Shown: piece after piece, positions 1 through 9,726 of the stretch
Layout: each line of letters opens with the position of its first letter
How positions within the stretch are numbered: the stretch's first letter is position 1
NCBI RefSeq assembly: GCF_007752935.1
Contig: NZ_CP036319.1
Location: 7,057,155-7,121,154 of the forward strand
DNA from: Crateriforma conspicua
Lineage (GTDB): Bacteria; Planctomycetota; Planctomycetia; Pirellulales; Pirellulaceae
Direction: 5' to 3'
DNA length: 64,000 nt
The notes under the pieces: generated by a model
Databases searched by the model: none
What the model was told of the DNA's origin: nothing
The model's input: the letters and a program-made list of their open reading frames with translations, nothing else
Translations under genes and position numbers: made by a program

Positions 1-425
1 TGCCGGTGGGCCAGGAACGGTTGCTTCCCGTCGGTTTGCTTTTTCCATTCGATGTAACCGTCGGCGGGAATCAGACAGCGTCGCTGGGCAAAGGCTTTTT
101 TGAACGACGGTTTCTCGTCCACCGTTTCGCTGCGGGCGTTGATCATCCGCGCGGCCATCGACAGGTCTTTGGCCCAGGGCGGCAACAATCCCCATCGGTA
201 CCGGGCATGGCGTCGTGGTCCGCCGGCTTCGTCCTGGACCACCGCGTCGATGATCTGGGTGGGGGCGATGTTGTAGCGTGGCTTCCACGAGTCCGAAGAC
301 GCAGTCGCGGTGGGTTCCGGGCTGGATGCTTCGGGTTCGCCGTCTGGATCGACTGCGTCCGGGTCGATCAGAAACAGTTGGCACCAAGCGGCCGGAGGTG
401 TCCGAAGCGTGAAACGTCCGCACAT
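1..425 (-). CDS. SRAP-domain protein (HMCES/YedK family), C-terminus cut by window edge
   Basis: Reading the minus strand from the ATG at 425 gives a protein starting MCGRFTL, with NIAPTQ, a WGLLPPWAKD segment, NARSET and PADGYIEWKK before it runs off the window. These are the signature blocks of the SRAP family, which forms a thiazolidine crosslink with abasic sites in single-stranded DNA through Cys2. Cys2 is present, as are the conserved Asn of NARSET and the Glu of GYIEW. About 140 residues are visible of a family that is usually 210-240 long. An acidic, low-complexity insert lies near residues 20-45. The gene points away from trkH. Family assignment is secure; its role in abasic-site repair is inferred from the family. 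Confidence 0.93.
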   Translation of the reverse strand, partial: MCGRFTLRTPPAAWCQLFLIDPDAVDPDGEPEASSPEPTATASSDSWKPRYNIAPTQIIDAVVQDEAGGPRRHARYRWGLLPPWAKDLSMAARMINARSETVDEKPSFKKAFAQRRCLIPADGYIEWKKQTDGKQPFLAHR

Positions 426-893
426 AAAAACAATCCGGGAAAACGGGCCGGGCGTTAGCAAAGTCGTCGCGTCCAGCCCCGATTGCTGATCCGAACAACG
501 GGACGAGCAATCCGTCCAGCATTTCGATGATCACGCGTGGACTTCGCTGCTGTCGCGCGGCCATTGTTGCAAAACGCGTCGGTCGGCGTGCAACAAGTGG
601 TGCAAAACGCAAAGGCGATGCGGGCAGCCGACTCGCCTCGCTCGTCGGCCTCCCGCACCGCCGGGAATGCCGCGGAAATCTCGGCCAGATTCCTACCAAG
701 GCAACCGGGGAAAGCCGCACATCGGCGGTTCATCAGGTCGAACCATCCCGTGGCAAGGTCACCGATGTTGCAACGGGTGTGCCAGGGCGGGCGGCTCGCC
801 GTCGGGCGGGACAGGTTTGCGGGGAACGCGGCAGAGCTTAGAACCATTGCTGGCGGGGATGGTTCGGACGTCGCTGCAGCCACCGGAGAAGCC
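426..893. other. Intergenic region with one strong hairpin
   Basis: No convincing gene is seen. An open frame runs through here in phase with trkH, but its translation is low-complexity and unlike any TrkH N-terminus. The clearest structure is a hairpin at 619-657: TGCGGG pairs with CCCGCA, then a 2x2 internal loop, then GCCGAC pairs with GTCGGC around an 11-nt loop. There is no T-run after it, so it is not an obvious intrinsic terminator. It may be part of the trkH leader RNA. Confidence 0.4.
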
Positions 894-2489
894 TTGAACT
901 TTCAGTTATTGTTCCGCGTCTTGGGCACGATCAGCTTGTTGATCGGCGCCTCGATGACTTTCAGTTTGCCGTTCTCGTTGCCCGCGTTGGCCGACCGGAC
1001 GCATTTGCCGGCCGCGTCGCAGGTCGAATGGCGTGCGGTTTACGCCTTGCTGGGCAGCATGGGCATTTGCTTTCTGGTCGGCGGGATCCTGCGGTTGTGC
1101 GGCCGCAAGCATCGTGGCGGGCCGCTGTATCAAAAGGAAGCGATGGCGATCGTCGGGCTGTCGTGGGTGATGGCGACGGTCCTGGGTGCCCTGCCCTTTT
1201 ATCTCAGCCGCACCCAGATCGCCGACGACGATCCGATCACCTTCATTGAAGCGATGTTCGAGTCCCAGTCGGGGTTCAGCACGACCGGCGCGACGGTGCT
1301 GACGAATTTGGAAGACCCCGACATGGTGCCCCACTGCATTTTGTTTTGGCGGTCATGGACTCACTTCTTGGGCGGTCTGGGAATCGTCGTTTTGTTCGTC
1401 GCGATCCTGGGCCAAGGGTCCGCTGGTAAAGCGATGATGCGGGCGGAAATGCCGGGACCGACCAAGGAAGGCAGCATGCCGCGGATGCAACACACCGCGT
1501 TGATCTTTGCCGCGATCTACATCGGTCTGAATGCCGTGTTGACGGTGGTTTACATGGCCGAAGGCATGTCGTTGTTCGACGGGTTGTGTCACGCCTTTGG
1601 CACGATGGCGACGGGCGGTTTCAGCACGTACAACGCCAGTTTGGGCGGATTCCAAAGCCCGCTGATCGAATACACGACGATCGTCTTCATGGTCATCGCG
1701 GGGACGAATTTTACGTTGCTGTATTTGACAATGATCGGCGGCCCACGGCGGTTGTTGCACGACGTGGAATTTCGCACTTACATGTTGATCATCGGCGGCG
1801 TCACGTTGGCGGTGATCTTCTTCGGCATGCGGGCGGCCGACCCGGGATTTGAAAACGTCGCCACGTCATTGCGTAACGGCATGTTCCAAGTCGTGTCGGT
1901 GTTGACGACGACCGGATACGGCACCGCGGACTTTGACCAGTGGAACAACTTTGGCCGCGGCATTTTGTTGTTGCTGATGTTCGTCGGCGGTTGTGCCGGC
2001 AGCACGGGCGGCGGCATGAAGGTCATCCGGCACGTGCTGTTTTACAAAGTGCTGCGACAAGAGATCGAAAAAGCGCATCGGCCGCGGGTGGTGCGACCGC
2101 TGCGGGTGGGCGGCCAGACGGTCGATGACCCCGGATTGCCGCACAGCATCGTGGTCTATTTTTCGTTGATCTTGGCGATCTTTGTTTTCTCGTGGTTGTT
2201 GCTGATCACGTTCGAGCCCAACGAGACGTGGGGTGCCGCCGCGGCGGCCAGTGGCGACGGATTGGCGGCCCAAAGCACGCTGGACGAAAAGCTGTTGGAC
2301 TGTGCCAGCGCGGTCGCCGCGACATTGAACAACATCGGCCCGGGACTGGGCGTTGTCGGGGCGACGCAAAACTATGCGGGGTTCAGCCAGGGTGCAAAAT
2401 TGTTGTTCGTCTGGTTGATGATGCTGGGCCGTGTGGAAGTGTTCAGTGTGCTGGTCCTGGTCTTTCCGACGTTTTGGCGTCGGGTTTGA
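894..2489 (+). CDS. trkH: TrkH/KtrB-type potassium uptake channel subunit
   Basis: An integral membrane K+-conducting subunit that normally works with a cytosolic TrkA/KtrA gating ring. The four selectivity-filter P-loops can be read in order: [25 protein letters not shown] and NNIGPGLG, each followed by a membrane helix, and the [12 protein letters not shown] segment typical of the family is present. The TTG start at 894 has a CGGAGAAG ribosome site just upstream and gives 531 residues, a normal TrkH length. The frame is open back to 537, but that extension has no family resemblance. No trkA gene lies in the window, so the partner must be elsewhere. Confidence 0.94.
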   Translation: MNFQLLFRVLGTISLLIGASMTFSLPFSLPALADRTHLPAASQVEWRAVYALLGSMGICFLVGGILRLCGRKHRGGPLYQKEAMAIVGLSWVMATVLGALPFYLSRTQIADDDPITFIEAMFESQSGFSTTGATVLTNLEDPDMVPHCILFWRSWTHFLGGLGIVVLFVAILGQGSAGKAMMRAEMPGPTKEGSMPRMQHTALIFAAIYIGLNAVLTVVYMAEGMSLFDGLCHAFGTMATGGFSTYNASLGGFQSPLIEYTTIVFMVIAGTNFTLLYLTMIGGPRRLLHDVEFRTYMLIIGGVTLAVIFFGMRAADPGFENVATSLRNGMFQVVSVLTTTGYGTADFDQWNNFGRGILLLLMFVGGCAGSTGGGMKVIRHVLFYKVLRQEIEKAHRPRVVRPLRVGGQTVDDPGLPHSIVVYFSLILAIFVFSWLLLITFEPNETWGAAAAASGDGLAAQSTLDEKLLDCASAVAATLNNIGPGLGVVGATQNYAGFSQGAKLLFVWLMMLGRVEVFSVLVLVFPTFWRRV

Positions 2490-2552
2490 CGCACGGTCGT
2501 CAACGACAGGAATCGGCCGATGGGTGACTTTACGACGATCGGTGCGCCCGAT

Positions 2553-2583
2553 TTGACCGGCTTTGGTGCCCGGTTCGTACAAT
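2553..2583 (+). promoter_or_regulatory. Candidate sigma70-like promoter for the NfeD-type protease gene
   Basis: TTGACC at 2553-2558 and TACAAT at 2578-2583 are separated by 19 bp. The -10 box overlaps the most upstream in-frame ATG (2582) of the following gene. If this promoter is real, that ATG is not on the transcript and translation must start at 2651 or 2666. Confidence 0.4.
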
Positions 2584-2650
2584 GACAACAAACGAACCGA
2601 CCGGATTCACGCGATCCGGGCCGGGCAATTGCTGGCGGCTGGGCGGAACG

Positions 2651-4180
2651 ATGCGACAGGCAACGATGAATCAAAACCGACGGGACACTTCGCCATGGAC
2701 CGGGTGGCCGGTGCTGGCACTGGCAGCGGTCTGTGCGTTTTGGACAGCGGTGGCCGATGCAGCCGACCCGCCCCAGCGTCGCGCGGTGTCGATCCCTTTG
2801 CACGAAGACATCAACCCGCTGTCCGGTGCGATCTTTCAGCGCAAGTTCCAGAACGCGATCGACCAAGGAGTCGACGTGGTCATTTTGGACATCCAAAGCC
2901 CCGGCGGCTGGACGATGGTCACGCTGGAGATGATGGACACGCTGTTGGACGCCAAGGACGTGGAAACGGTCGCGTACATCGAAAAGGATGCGATCAGCGG
3001 TGCGGCGTTGTTCGCCTTGGCGGCCGACAAGATCATCATGCATCCGGGAGCGAGAATCGGTGACGCCGGTGAAATCGTCATGGGCGACGACGGCGCGTTT
3101 CGATACACCGAAGCGAAAAGCCGCAGCGTGTTGGCACAAAAAGCCCGCGACACGGCCAAGGCGACGGGGCGTCCGCCGACGTTGGCCGAAAAGATGACGC
3201 ACAAGGACATGGTCGTGTACCGCGCGACCAACCGCGACGACGGCACCGTCGATTACTTCAGCGACCAAGAATGGGAAAGCCGCACCGACATCGAGCAATG
3301 GCAAAAGGGCAAGCCCGTTCGCGAAGCCGGCGCCGACATGTTCTTCGTCGCCAACGGAACGCGAGCGGTCGAACTGGGCATCGCCGACCAGACCGTTGAA
3401 AGCCGTGCCGAGCTGTACGACGTGTTGAACGTCAAAACGCCGGTGCCGGAAATGCAGCGGACGTCGATGGACACGGTGATCCTGGTTTTGAATTCCGGTT
3501 TCGTCGCATTCTTGTTGATCCTGCTGGGGCTGATCGCGCTGGGGTTCGAACTCAGTGCGCCGGGGCTGGGCGTCGGCGGGTTGGCCAGTCTGCTTTGTTT
3601 CGGTCTGTTTTTCTGGAGTCGATTTCTGGGCGGCACGGCCGGCTGGCTGGAAGTGACGCTGTTCGCGTGCGGGTTGATGTTCATCGCCGCGGAAGTCTTC
3701 GTCATTCCCGGTTTCGGCGTCGCAGGCATCAGCGGGCTGGTGCTGACACTGGGCAGTCTGGTGATGGCGTCCCGTCGATTCGTGTGGCCCGCCAACGCGG
3801 CGGAGATGGCCGATCTGGGCAACGACGTGTTGATCGTACTGGGGGCGTTCTTTGGTTTTTTGATCGCGTTGGTGGTGATGGCCAACTACATCAGCGACAT
3901 CCCCGGGCTGAGCCGATTGACGCTGAAACCGCAACTGGTCCCCGATCCGGCAACCGCCGGCGGAATCGCACCGGCCGAATCATCCGCGCCGGCTTGGCAA
4001 CGCATCGCGATCGGCACGGTCGGTCGATCGGTGTCGCCGCTACGGCCCAGCGGACGTGTCCAAGTCGGCGACGATTTTTTGGACGTCGTCACCGAGGGCG
4101 ATTTTGTAGACCCCGACGTGTTGGTCAAAGTCGTCGCCAAGCAAGGCGCGCGGGTGGTCGTCCGCAGCATCGACGGCTGA
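2651..4180 (+). CDS. NfeD1b/ClpP-class membrane serine protease
   Basis: Residues 16-38 form a signal peptide or N-terminal anchor. A ClpP/crotonase-fold protease domain follows (about 45-260), with ILDIQSPGG and the nucleophile region AISGAALF (Ser116). About four to five membrane helices span residues 295-425, and a C-terminal NfeD OB-fold domain with the pattern GTVGRSVSPLRPSGRV begins near 440. This order matches long-form NfeD proteins, which act in membrane quality control, often with stomatin/SPFH partners. No SPFH gene is adjacent. The upstream in-frame ATG at 2582 lies within a candidate -10 box and precedes a less convincing leader, so 2651 is preferred; 2666 is also possible. A small membrane gene follows after 4 bp. 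Confidence 0.85.
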   Translation: MRQATMNQNRRDTSPWTGWPVLALAAVCAFWTAVADAADPPQRRAVSIPLHEDINPLSGAIFQRKFQNAIDQGVDVVILDIQSPGGWTMVTLEMMDTLLDAKDVETVAYIEKDAISGAALFALAADKIIMHPGARIGDAGEIVMGDDGAFRYTEAKSRSVLAQKARDTAKATGRPPTLAEKMTHKDMVVYRATNRDDGTVDYFSDQEWESRTDIEQWQKGKPVREAGADMFFVANGTRAVELGIADQTVESRAELYDVLNVKTPVPEMQRTSMDTVILVLNSGFVAFLLILLGLIALGFELSAPGLGVGGLASLLCFGLFFWSRFLGGTAGWLEVTLFACGLMFIAAEVFVIPGFGVAGISGLVLTLGSLVMASRRFVWPANAAEMADLGNDVLIVLGAFFGFLIALVVMANYISDIPGLSRLTLKPQLVPDPATAGGIAPAESSAPAWQRIAIGTVGRSVSPLRPSGRVQVGDDFLDVVTEGDFVDPDVLVKVVAKQGARVVVRSIDG

Positions 4181-4184
4181 CCCG

Positions 4185-4835
4185 GTGGACATGCCCTTTC
4201 CCATTGCCAACCTTTCCGACCCGCCGCTGTCGATCCGTGCGTTGATCGTATTGGCGACGATCGCAGCGATGGCATGGTGGGATCTGCGTCGTGCCCGCCG
4301 GCGTGGCGAGCACGGGGGACGGTATGAAAGCCGGCGGTTGGTGTACCGGGGCGTCCTGGCGTGCGGGATCGCCGGAGCCTTTTTCGGTGTGCTGATGGAT
4401 CAGGTCACCGTCAGTCTGTCGCCGGAGTATTTCCGCATCATGAAGGAGATCGATGCGTCGACGATGTGGGGCCTGCGGGCCGGGGCGGCCGATCTGGGCT
4501 TCGCCGCCGGACTGGTTCCCGGTCTGATCGCCGGCGTTTGTCTGACCGCCGCCGCCACGCTGGGGCGGGACGCGCCGGGGGTCGGGATCGGCGGCGTGCT
4601 GCGGATGCTGGGCGTCCCGCTGGTCATGTTCGTAGTCGCCGCCCCGGTGATGTACCACTTGCAGGCATCGCTGGACGTCAGCGGCTATCAGAGGGGCGGG
4701 TTGGTCGGCTTTGACGATGATGTCGTCCGCCGGATGGTCGGAGTGATGGGTGTTCACCAGGCCGCCTATCTGTCGGGATTCACGGGCACCGTTGCGGCGA
4801 CGGTCTGGTTAAGAACCCGGGTTTCGCGACATTGA
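4185..4835 (+). CDS. Membrane protein of unknown function
   Basis: The 216-residue protein has four or five hydrophobic stretches (near residues 17-31, 55-75, 100-125, 140-160 and 190-207), separated by a basic loop and a loop containing LSPEYFR. It starts 4 bp after the stop of the NfeD-type protease (GTG 4185; an in-frame ATG at 4191 is equally possible), so the two genes are probably co-transcribed. I do not recognise a family. Its position suggests a host inner-membrane protein linked to the protease, but that is inference. Confidence 0.7.
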   Translation: MDMPFPIANLSDPPLSIRALIVLATIAAMAWWDLRRARRRGEHGGRYESRRLVYRGVLACGIAGAFFGVLMDQVTVSLSPEYFRIMKEIDASTMWGLRAGAADLGFAAGLVPGLIAGVCLTAAATLGRDAPGVGIGGVLRMLGVPLVMFVVAAPVMYHLQASLDVSGYQRGGLVGFDDDVVRRMVGVMGVHQAAYLSGFTGTVAATVWLRTRVSRH

Positions 4836-4935
4836 CGGGTTAAGGCCGGCAATCGACAATCGGTTCGTCCAGTAGTGACGCCCCGCGTGGCGGTCCTCCA
4901 TCCGTATCCCGAACTCCGTCCCACGATCAAACTTT

Positions 4936-6201
4936 ATGAATTTGCTGCAGCAGCAAGATCCGCAAGTCTGGGAAGCCATCGAAGCCGAAGCGGTCCGCCA
5001 ACAGGACGGCTTGGAAATGATTGCCAGCGAAAACTACACCAGCGTCGCGGTCATGCAGGCGGTCGGCAGCGTGTTGACCAACAAGTACGCCGAAGGCTAC
5101 CCCGGACGTCGATACTACGGCGGTTGCCAGCATGTGGACGTCGTCGAAAATCTGGCCATCGATCGGGCCAAGGAATTGTTCGGGGCCGAAGCGGCCAACG
5201 TCCAGCCACACAGCGGATCACAAGCCAACGCGGCGGTGTACCTGAGTTGCCTGGATGTCGGCGACACCGTCCTGGGACTGGATTTGGCCCAGGGCGGGCA
5301 CCTGACCCACGGCATGAAGCTGAACATCAGCGGCCGGCTGTACAACTTCATCAGCTACGGCGTGGATCGCGAAAACCACCGTTTGGATTTCGACCAAATC
5401 GCCTCGCTGGCCAAGGAACACAAGCCCAAGCTGATCGTGGCCGGTGCCAGCGCGTACCCGCGTGAAATCCCACACGACAAATTCAAACAAATCGCCGACG
5501 ATGTCGGTGCCAAGTTGATGGTCGACATGGCCCACTATGCGGGTCTGGTCGCCGCCGGCATTCACAACAGCCCCGTGCCGTTTGCCGATTACGTCACCAC
5601 GACGACGCACAAAACCCTGCGTGGCCCCCGCAGCGGTCTGATCATGTGCAAAGAAGAGCACCTGAAACTGGTCAACCGCAACGTGTTCCCCGGCACCCAA
5701 GGCGGTCCGCTGATGCACGTCGTCGCCGGCAAAGCGGTCTGCTTTGCCGAAGCTTTGGCGGATGATTTCAAGGTTTATGGCAAACGCATCATCGAAAACG
5801 CTCAGGCCTTGGCCGAAACCCTGACCGCCACCGGCATGCGGTTGGTCAGCGGCGGAACGGACAACCACCTGATGTTGGTCGACGTGACCACCGCCGGTCT
5901 GGGCGGCAAGAAGGCCGAAGCGGTGCTGGACGAATGCGGCATCACGGTCAACATGAACATGATCCCGTTTGACGAGCGGAAACCGATGGACCCGTCGGGG
6001 ATCCGCATCGGCACCCCCGCCCTGACCACCCGCGGCATGGGACCGGACGAAATGCGTCGCATCGGCGGCTGGATCGATAAAGCCCTTCGCAACAGCGATG
6101 ATGCGTCGGTCCATCAATCGATCCGCAGCGAAATCAAAGAACTGTGCGACAGCTTCCCCGTCCCCGCCGGTCGTGCAGCCGTGGCCGAAGTGGTCGGCTG
6201 A
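4936..6201 (+). CDS. glyA: Serine hydroxymethyltransferase
   Basis: Interconverts serine plus tetrahydrofolate with glycine plus methylene-tetrahydrofolate, using pyridoxal phosphate in the cytosol. The 421-residue protein is full length. It has the N-terminal LEMIASENY and [14 protein letters not shown] blocks, the PHSGSQAN stretch that contacts PLP phosphate, DMAHYAG, and the [12 protein letters not shown] signature with the PLP lysine at residue 226. The C-terminal [16 protein letters not shown] block is also present. A response regulator follows 25 bp downstream on the same strand. Confidence 0.97.
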   Translation: MNLLQQQDPQVWEAIEAEAVRQQDGLEMIASENYTSVAVMQAVGSVLTNKYAEGYPGRRYYGGCQHVDVVENLAIDRAKELFGAEAANVQPHSGSQANAAVYLSCLDVGDTVLGLDLAQGGHLTHGMKLNISGRLYNFISYGVDRENHRLDFDQIASLAKEHKPKLIVAGASAYPREIPHDKFKQIADDVGAKLMVDMAHYAGLVAAGIHNSPVPFADYVTTTTHKTLRGPRSGLIMCKEEHLKLVNRNVFPGTQGGPLMHVVAGKAVCFAEALADDFKVYGKRIIENAQALAETLTATGMRLVSGGTDNHLMLVDVTTAGLGGKKAEAVLDECGITVNMNMIPFDERKPMDPSGIRIGTPALTTRGMGPDEMRRIGGWIDKALRNSDDASVHQSIRSEIKELCDSFPVPAGRAAVAEVVG

Positions 6202-6226
6202 TCCGTACCGGAAGGGAAAACGAAAA

Positions 6227-6652
6227 GTGAATCGGATTCTGATCGCCGACGACAATGCGGCGAACCGCGAATTGCTGGAAGCCTACTTGGTGGGCGTCGA
6301 CTGTGACCTGGAAACCGCGGTCGACGGTGAAGACACGTTGGCCAAGGTCGCCGCGTTTGGGCCGGATTTGGTCCTGCTGGACGTGATGATGCCCAAGCTC
6401 AGCGGGTTCGAAGTGTGCCGCAAGATCAAAGACGATGCGGCCACCAGCGGCATCATGATCTTGATGGTCACGGCGCTGAACGAATTGGGCGACATCGAAC
6501 GTGCGGTCGCCGCGGGGACGGACGACTTTCTGACCAAGCCGGTCAATAAAGTCGAACTGCTGAAACGTGTCGAAAACATGTTGAAGCTGAAGGACGTCAA
6601 CGACGAACTGGAACGTCTTCGCCAGTACATCCAGCAAATGGAAACCCGCTAG
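6227..6652 (+). CDS. Single-domain CheY-like response regulator
   Basis: From the GTG at 6227 the protein opens MNRILIADDNAANRELL. It holds a complete receiver domain: acidic pair D8/D9, phospho-acceptor D52 in LLLDVMMP, a conserved Thr in MVTAL and Lys in LTKPV. A C-terminal helix of about 25 residues (VNDELERLRQYIQQ) looks like a short coiled coil. There is no DNA-binding or enzymatic output domain, so it probably signals by protein contact. A GAAGGGA ribosome site lies upstream of the GTG. The frame stays open further back into glyA, but that extension is not receiver sequence. It converges with the multi-domain sensor gene downstream. Confidence 0.9.
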   Translation: MNRILIADDNAANRELLEAYLVGVDCDLETAVDGEDTLAKVAAFGPDLVLLDVMMPKLSGFEVCRKIKDDAATSGIMILMVTALNELGDIERAVAAGTDDFLTKPVNKVELLKRVENMLKLKDVNDELERLRQYIQQMETR

Positions 6653-6720
6653 GGGGCTGACTCAGATCGCGACATCGGTGGGCGAGACCACGCGGTCGTC
6701 CAAGACCGCCGCGGGGTGGA

Positions 6721-8541
6721 TCAGCTGGCGCCGCTGGTTTCGTTCTGCTGCTTCTTTGCTTCGTCGGTTGCCGCGTCGCCGCATCCTTCGGCCAATTCCG
6801 GCTGGTTGGCCAACAGGATCGTCCGGACCACATCGATCAGCTGGTCCAGTCGGAACGGCTTGTACAGGACACCCTTGGGGTGCAGCCCGTTTTGCCGCGC
6901 CTTGACGATGCTGTGCCCCGGGTCGTAACCGAACCCCTGCATCAAAATCATCGGCACGCGATCCATCCGTTCGCCCAACCGCAACATCAGCTGGTAACCG
7001 CTGTAATCGGGCAACTGGATATCGCTGATCACCACGTCGTACGATTCGCCCGATCCCAGACCGCGAACCATCAGCACCGCTTCGTCGCCCTTGGACGCCG
7101 TTTCGACGATGCATCCGTATCGTTCCAGCAACTGGTGGGCGTCTTCGCGGACCTTTTCGTCGGCGTCGACGACCAACACGCGTTGCCCCCGCAGCACTTC
7201 GTCCTGTGGCGAACGCGATCCGGCCGGCACCGCTTCCAGCGGCGTCATCTTTTGACCGATCTGTTGGATCGTGCGTTTGATGTCGCGGGTGTTTTGCAGA
7301 ATCCGACGCAGCCGATCGGCCATTTCGCCGCCGTGCCCGATGTAGTCCTCCATCAGGTTGACCGCGTCGTTCAAGATTTCGTCGACGGGCATCGCCACGG
7401 CACTGTGAATCGCGTCACAGCTTTGCTGGGCGGTGTTGGCTTTTTGAGCGACCAGCAATTCCAGCGTGTTCAGAGCCAGTGCGATGTCGCGGGCAAAGAT
7501 TTCCAAGAACTGCAGATCCGTGTCGCCGAACGCATGGGGTTCGGGGCTTTCCACGTTCAGCGTGCCCAGCACTTGGTCGTGCAAGATCAGCGGGACCGTC
7601 AGCGAACTGCGGGATCCCTGCACGCCGGGAATGAACAGCGGATCGTTGACCACATCGGCACAGATGTAACTGACGCCCGTGGCCGCCACGTATCCCGTGA
7701 TGCCGTTGCCCTGGGGATGAGCCAGCAATTTGCGGTCGGCCGCTTCTTGGTCGATGCCCACGCTTAACAAGGGCATCAGATTGCCGGTGGCATGTTCCAG
7801 CAGCCGAATTTCGATGAACTCGTAATTCAGCAAGTCGCTCAAGTAGTGCCGAATGTTGTCCTTCAGCAGCTCGATCCGCTCGTCGACTTCCATCATGAAA
7901 ATTTCGGCGGGCCGAATGTCGGCCAATTCACGCCCGGCCTGGTGGATCGCAGCCAGCTTTTGCTGCTGCATGATTTCATCGGTGATGTCGCCGACGGTGA
8001 CGATCAGCTGCTTGGTTGCATCCGGATAGTGGATCGGTGCCGCGTGGACCTGGAAATAGCGGTTGTCGGCCGTGTGCAGCGTGCTGTTGCTTTCATCGGC
8101 GATGGCCAGAGCCGTGTGGAACGGACAAAAATCCGGTCCCATGATTTCGGGTTCGCCCAACAGGGCATAGAAGTTCATCCCCATCGGGGTCTGCTCGTCC
8201 CGCCCGGCCCATTTCAACAGCCGGCGGTTGGCCCACAAGACGCGCATGTCCGCGTCCAACAGGGCGACGCCTTCGGGCATATCGCGCAACATCGCGCCTG
8301 ATTGTGCGATACCGCGCACCTCGCCGATCTGGGGCAACTGGTCGCGAGCGATCCAAATGCCCACCACATCGCCGCATTCCAGTTCGTCAAACGCTTCGGA
8401 AGCGGAACGAACCGGTACCACATCCAGGCTGTCGTGCGTTGCCGGAGCCAGCGAGGGATCTCCGATGCAAATCAGCCTGGGCGTCGACGACTCTGGTCGC
8501 TGACCGCCGCGATCTGAATTCGACCCGTCGAATTGAGACAT
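6721..8541 (-). CDS. PAS-GAF protein with C-terminal receiver domain
   Basis: This 606-residue soluble signalling protein has, in order, a degenerate N-terminal domain (about 20-75), a PAS domain (about 80-190), a GAF domain (about 200-365), a helical segment resembling a histidine-kinase dimerisation domain (about 370-430), and a receiver domain (about 453-575) with phospho-acceptor D507 in VVISDIQLPD. No HATPase catalytic domain is present, so it cannot autophosphorylate and must be driven by another kinase or act as a scaffold. No membrane segment is visible. It converges with the single-domain response regulator gene, so the pair may belong to one pathway, though this is only suggested by adjacency. 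Confidence 0.85.
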   Translation of the reverse strand: MSQFDGSNSDRGGQRPESSTPRLICIGDPSLAPATHDSLDVVPVRSASEAFDELECGDVVGIWIARDQLPQIGEVRGIAQSGAMLRDMPEGVALLDADMRVLWANRRLLKWAGRDEQTPMGMNFYALLGEPEIMGPDFCPFHTALAIADESNSTLHTADNRYFQVHAAPIHYPDATKQLIVTVGDITDEIMQQQKLAAIHQAGRELADIRPAEIFMMEVDERIELLKDNIRHYLSDLLNYEFIEIRLLEHATGNLMPLLSVGIDQEAADRKLLAHPQGNGITGYVAATGVSYICADVVNDPLFIPGVQGSRSSLTVPLILHDQVLGTLNVESPEPHAFGDTDLQFLEIFARDIALALNTLELLVAQKANTAQQSCDAIHSAVAMPVDEILNDAVNLMEDYIGHGGEMADRLRRILQNTRDIKRTIQQIGQKMTPLEAVPAGSRSPQDEVLRGQRVLVVDADEKVREDAHQLLERYGCIVETASKGDEAVLMVRGLGSGESYDVVISDIQLPDYSGYQLMLRLGERMDRVPMILMQGFGYDPGHSIVKARQNGLHPKGVLYKPFRLDQLIDVVRTILLANQPELAEGCGDAATDEAKKQQNETSGAS

Positions 8542-9726
8542 CGATCTTCCCCACCCGTGAAAACCGGAAATTGAATGGCAGGCATCGGAGCAGCGAACCA
8601 GGACACGTTCGTGTCCGTAGCAGCATCACCCGTCCGCGACGGCCCCATCCACCGCCTTCTGACGATGAAATCGTGCGCCCCTGGATTCGTTTCACCCCTG
8701 GTCGTCCGTCTTCTCCGGTGGGACCGGAATCGGCGTCAGAAATCGTCGCGAACGCCACCCCGAACCCACCGTTCCGGCCGAAACCGGGTCGATGAAACAG
8801 TCACCCCATCAGTGAACCGCGAATTGACTGACGCAATTCTCGGTCCACTTTCAAGGACGCGGATTTAGGCGAGACGTCCCCATTCTGATTCCAGTCGAAG
8901 AACGGCCATTCTTTGTTCGACAAAAACTAGCCCAAAGCGACACGACATAAAACAGTTATTTCGCCAGGTCTTTGCACGGCGGTGCTCAAGACTTGCCTGT
9001 GCGACCCGTGGCGATGGAGCCAACGTGAAAAAGCCACGCCCTAACGACCCGTGGCGGCAACCATCAAATCCTTAAGGGATAGCGGCACCTCCGGGCAGCC
9101 TTCTCAGAATTTTCTCGGCCCGCTGTCGCGGGTTGTCCCAGTCGCATCGGCAGGCTGGTTTTGCGGCTCTCGGCAGACTGGGCCTCGGCCGCAGACTGGG
9201 AAATCTTTAGCGGTTCACCGCGGTTTGTTAGACGCGATTACGCTTTGCCAGATTGACAGATTATCGGGTCGACAGCGTCATCGAATCGGCCCCTTCTGTT
9301 TTCCATTCGGGTGCCGTCAATTTGCGACAGCACGGCTGTATCGATGCAGCGGCGCCCGGAATCTCGTTGCGAGACTTTCGGCGGGTGACCGCCGGATCGG
9401 GACCGCAGCGAGGTGTGACGGGAGTCACGATAGCCACACCGACTTTGGGAATCCCGAGGCGGCGTCCGATCAGAATTAGCCTGATCAGGCGACCCTTGCA
9501 CCCCAGATTAGCGTGTCCCCTCGGGAATGGCATGACAGGAAGAATCGCAGGTCGTTATTTCTTCCCTGAATCGCCCATTTTCGCTTGGCAAATCGTTGAC
9601 ACCCCCATGCCAATGAATAAGGTTACGACGCGGGTGGGGAATCCACCCAGAATACGCAGCCGTTAAAGTCCCCTCGTATTTCTTCTGTTGCCCCATGGGC
9701 TGTGAGACTTTTTGGAGGTCCTATTG
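8542..9726. other. 1.2-kb region without a recognisable gene
   Basis: Several open frames exist here (for example 9051-9479 and 9253-9666, plus strand), but they overlap one another in different frames and their translations show no domain, signal peptide or membrane segment. The region probably holds the promoters of the two divergent flanking genes. A perfect TTGACA lies at 9596-9601. Confidence 0.4.
9596..9623 (+). promoter_or_regulatory. Candidate promoter for the YTV surface-protein gene
   Basis: A consensus TTGACA at 9596-9601 is followed 16 bp later by TAAGGT at 9618-9623, a weak -10. It lies about 105 bp upstream of the start codon, leaving a leader with a strong GGAGGT ribosome site at about 9714-9719. 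Confidence 0.3.

Noticed and set aside
537-893. In-frame extension of trkH giving a 650-residue protein
   Set aside because: The added 119 residues are low-complexity with no membrane segment. A TTG with a good ribosome site at 894 begins exactly where TrkH homology begins.
426-893. Structured RNA such as RNase P RNA, cobalamin or c-di-AMP riboswitch
   Set aside because: No match to conserved cores of these RNAs by eye; only one hairpin is clear.
2372-3934. 520-residue minus-strand frame opposite the NfeD-type protease
   Set aside because: Gln/His/Arg-rich shadow typical of GC-rich antisense frames; the plus strand has clear domains.
9051-9666. Two overlapping 140-residue open frames
   Set aside because: They overlap in different frames with random-looking composition, no ribosome site and no domain.
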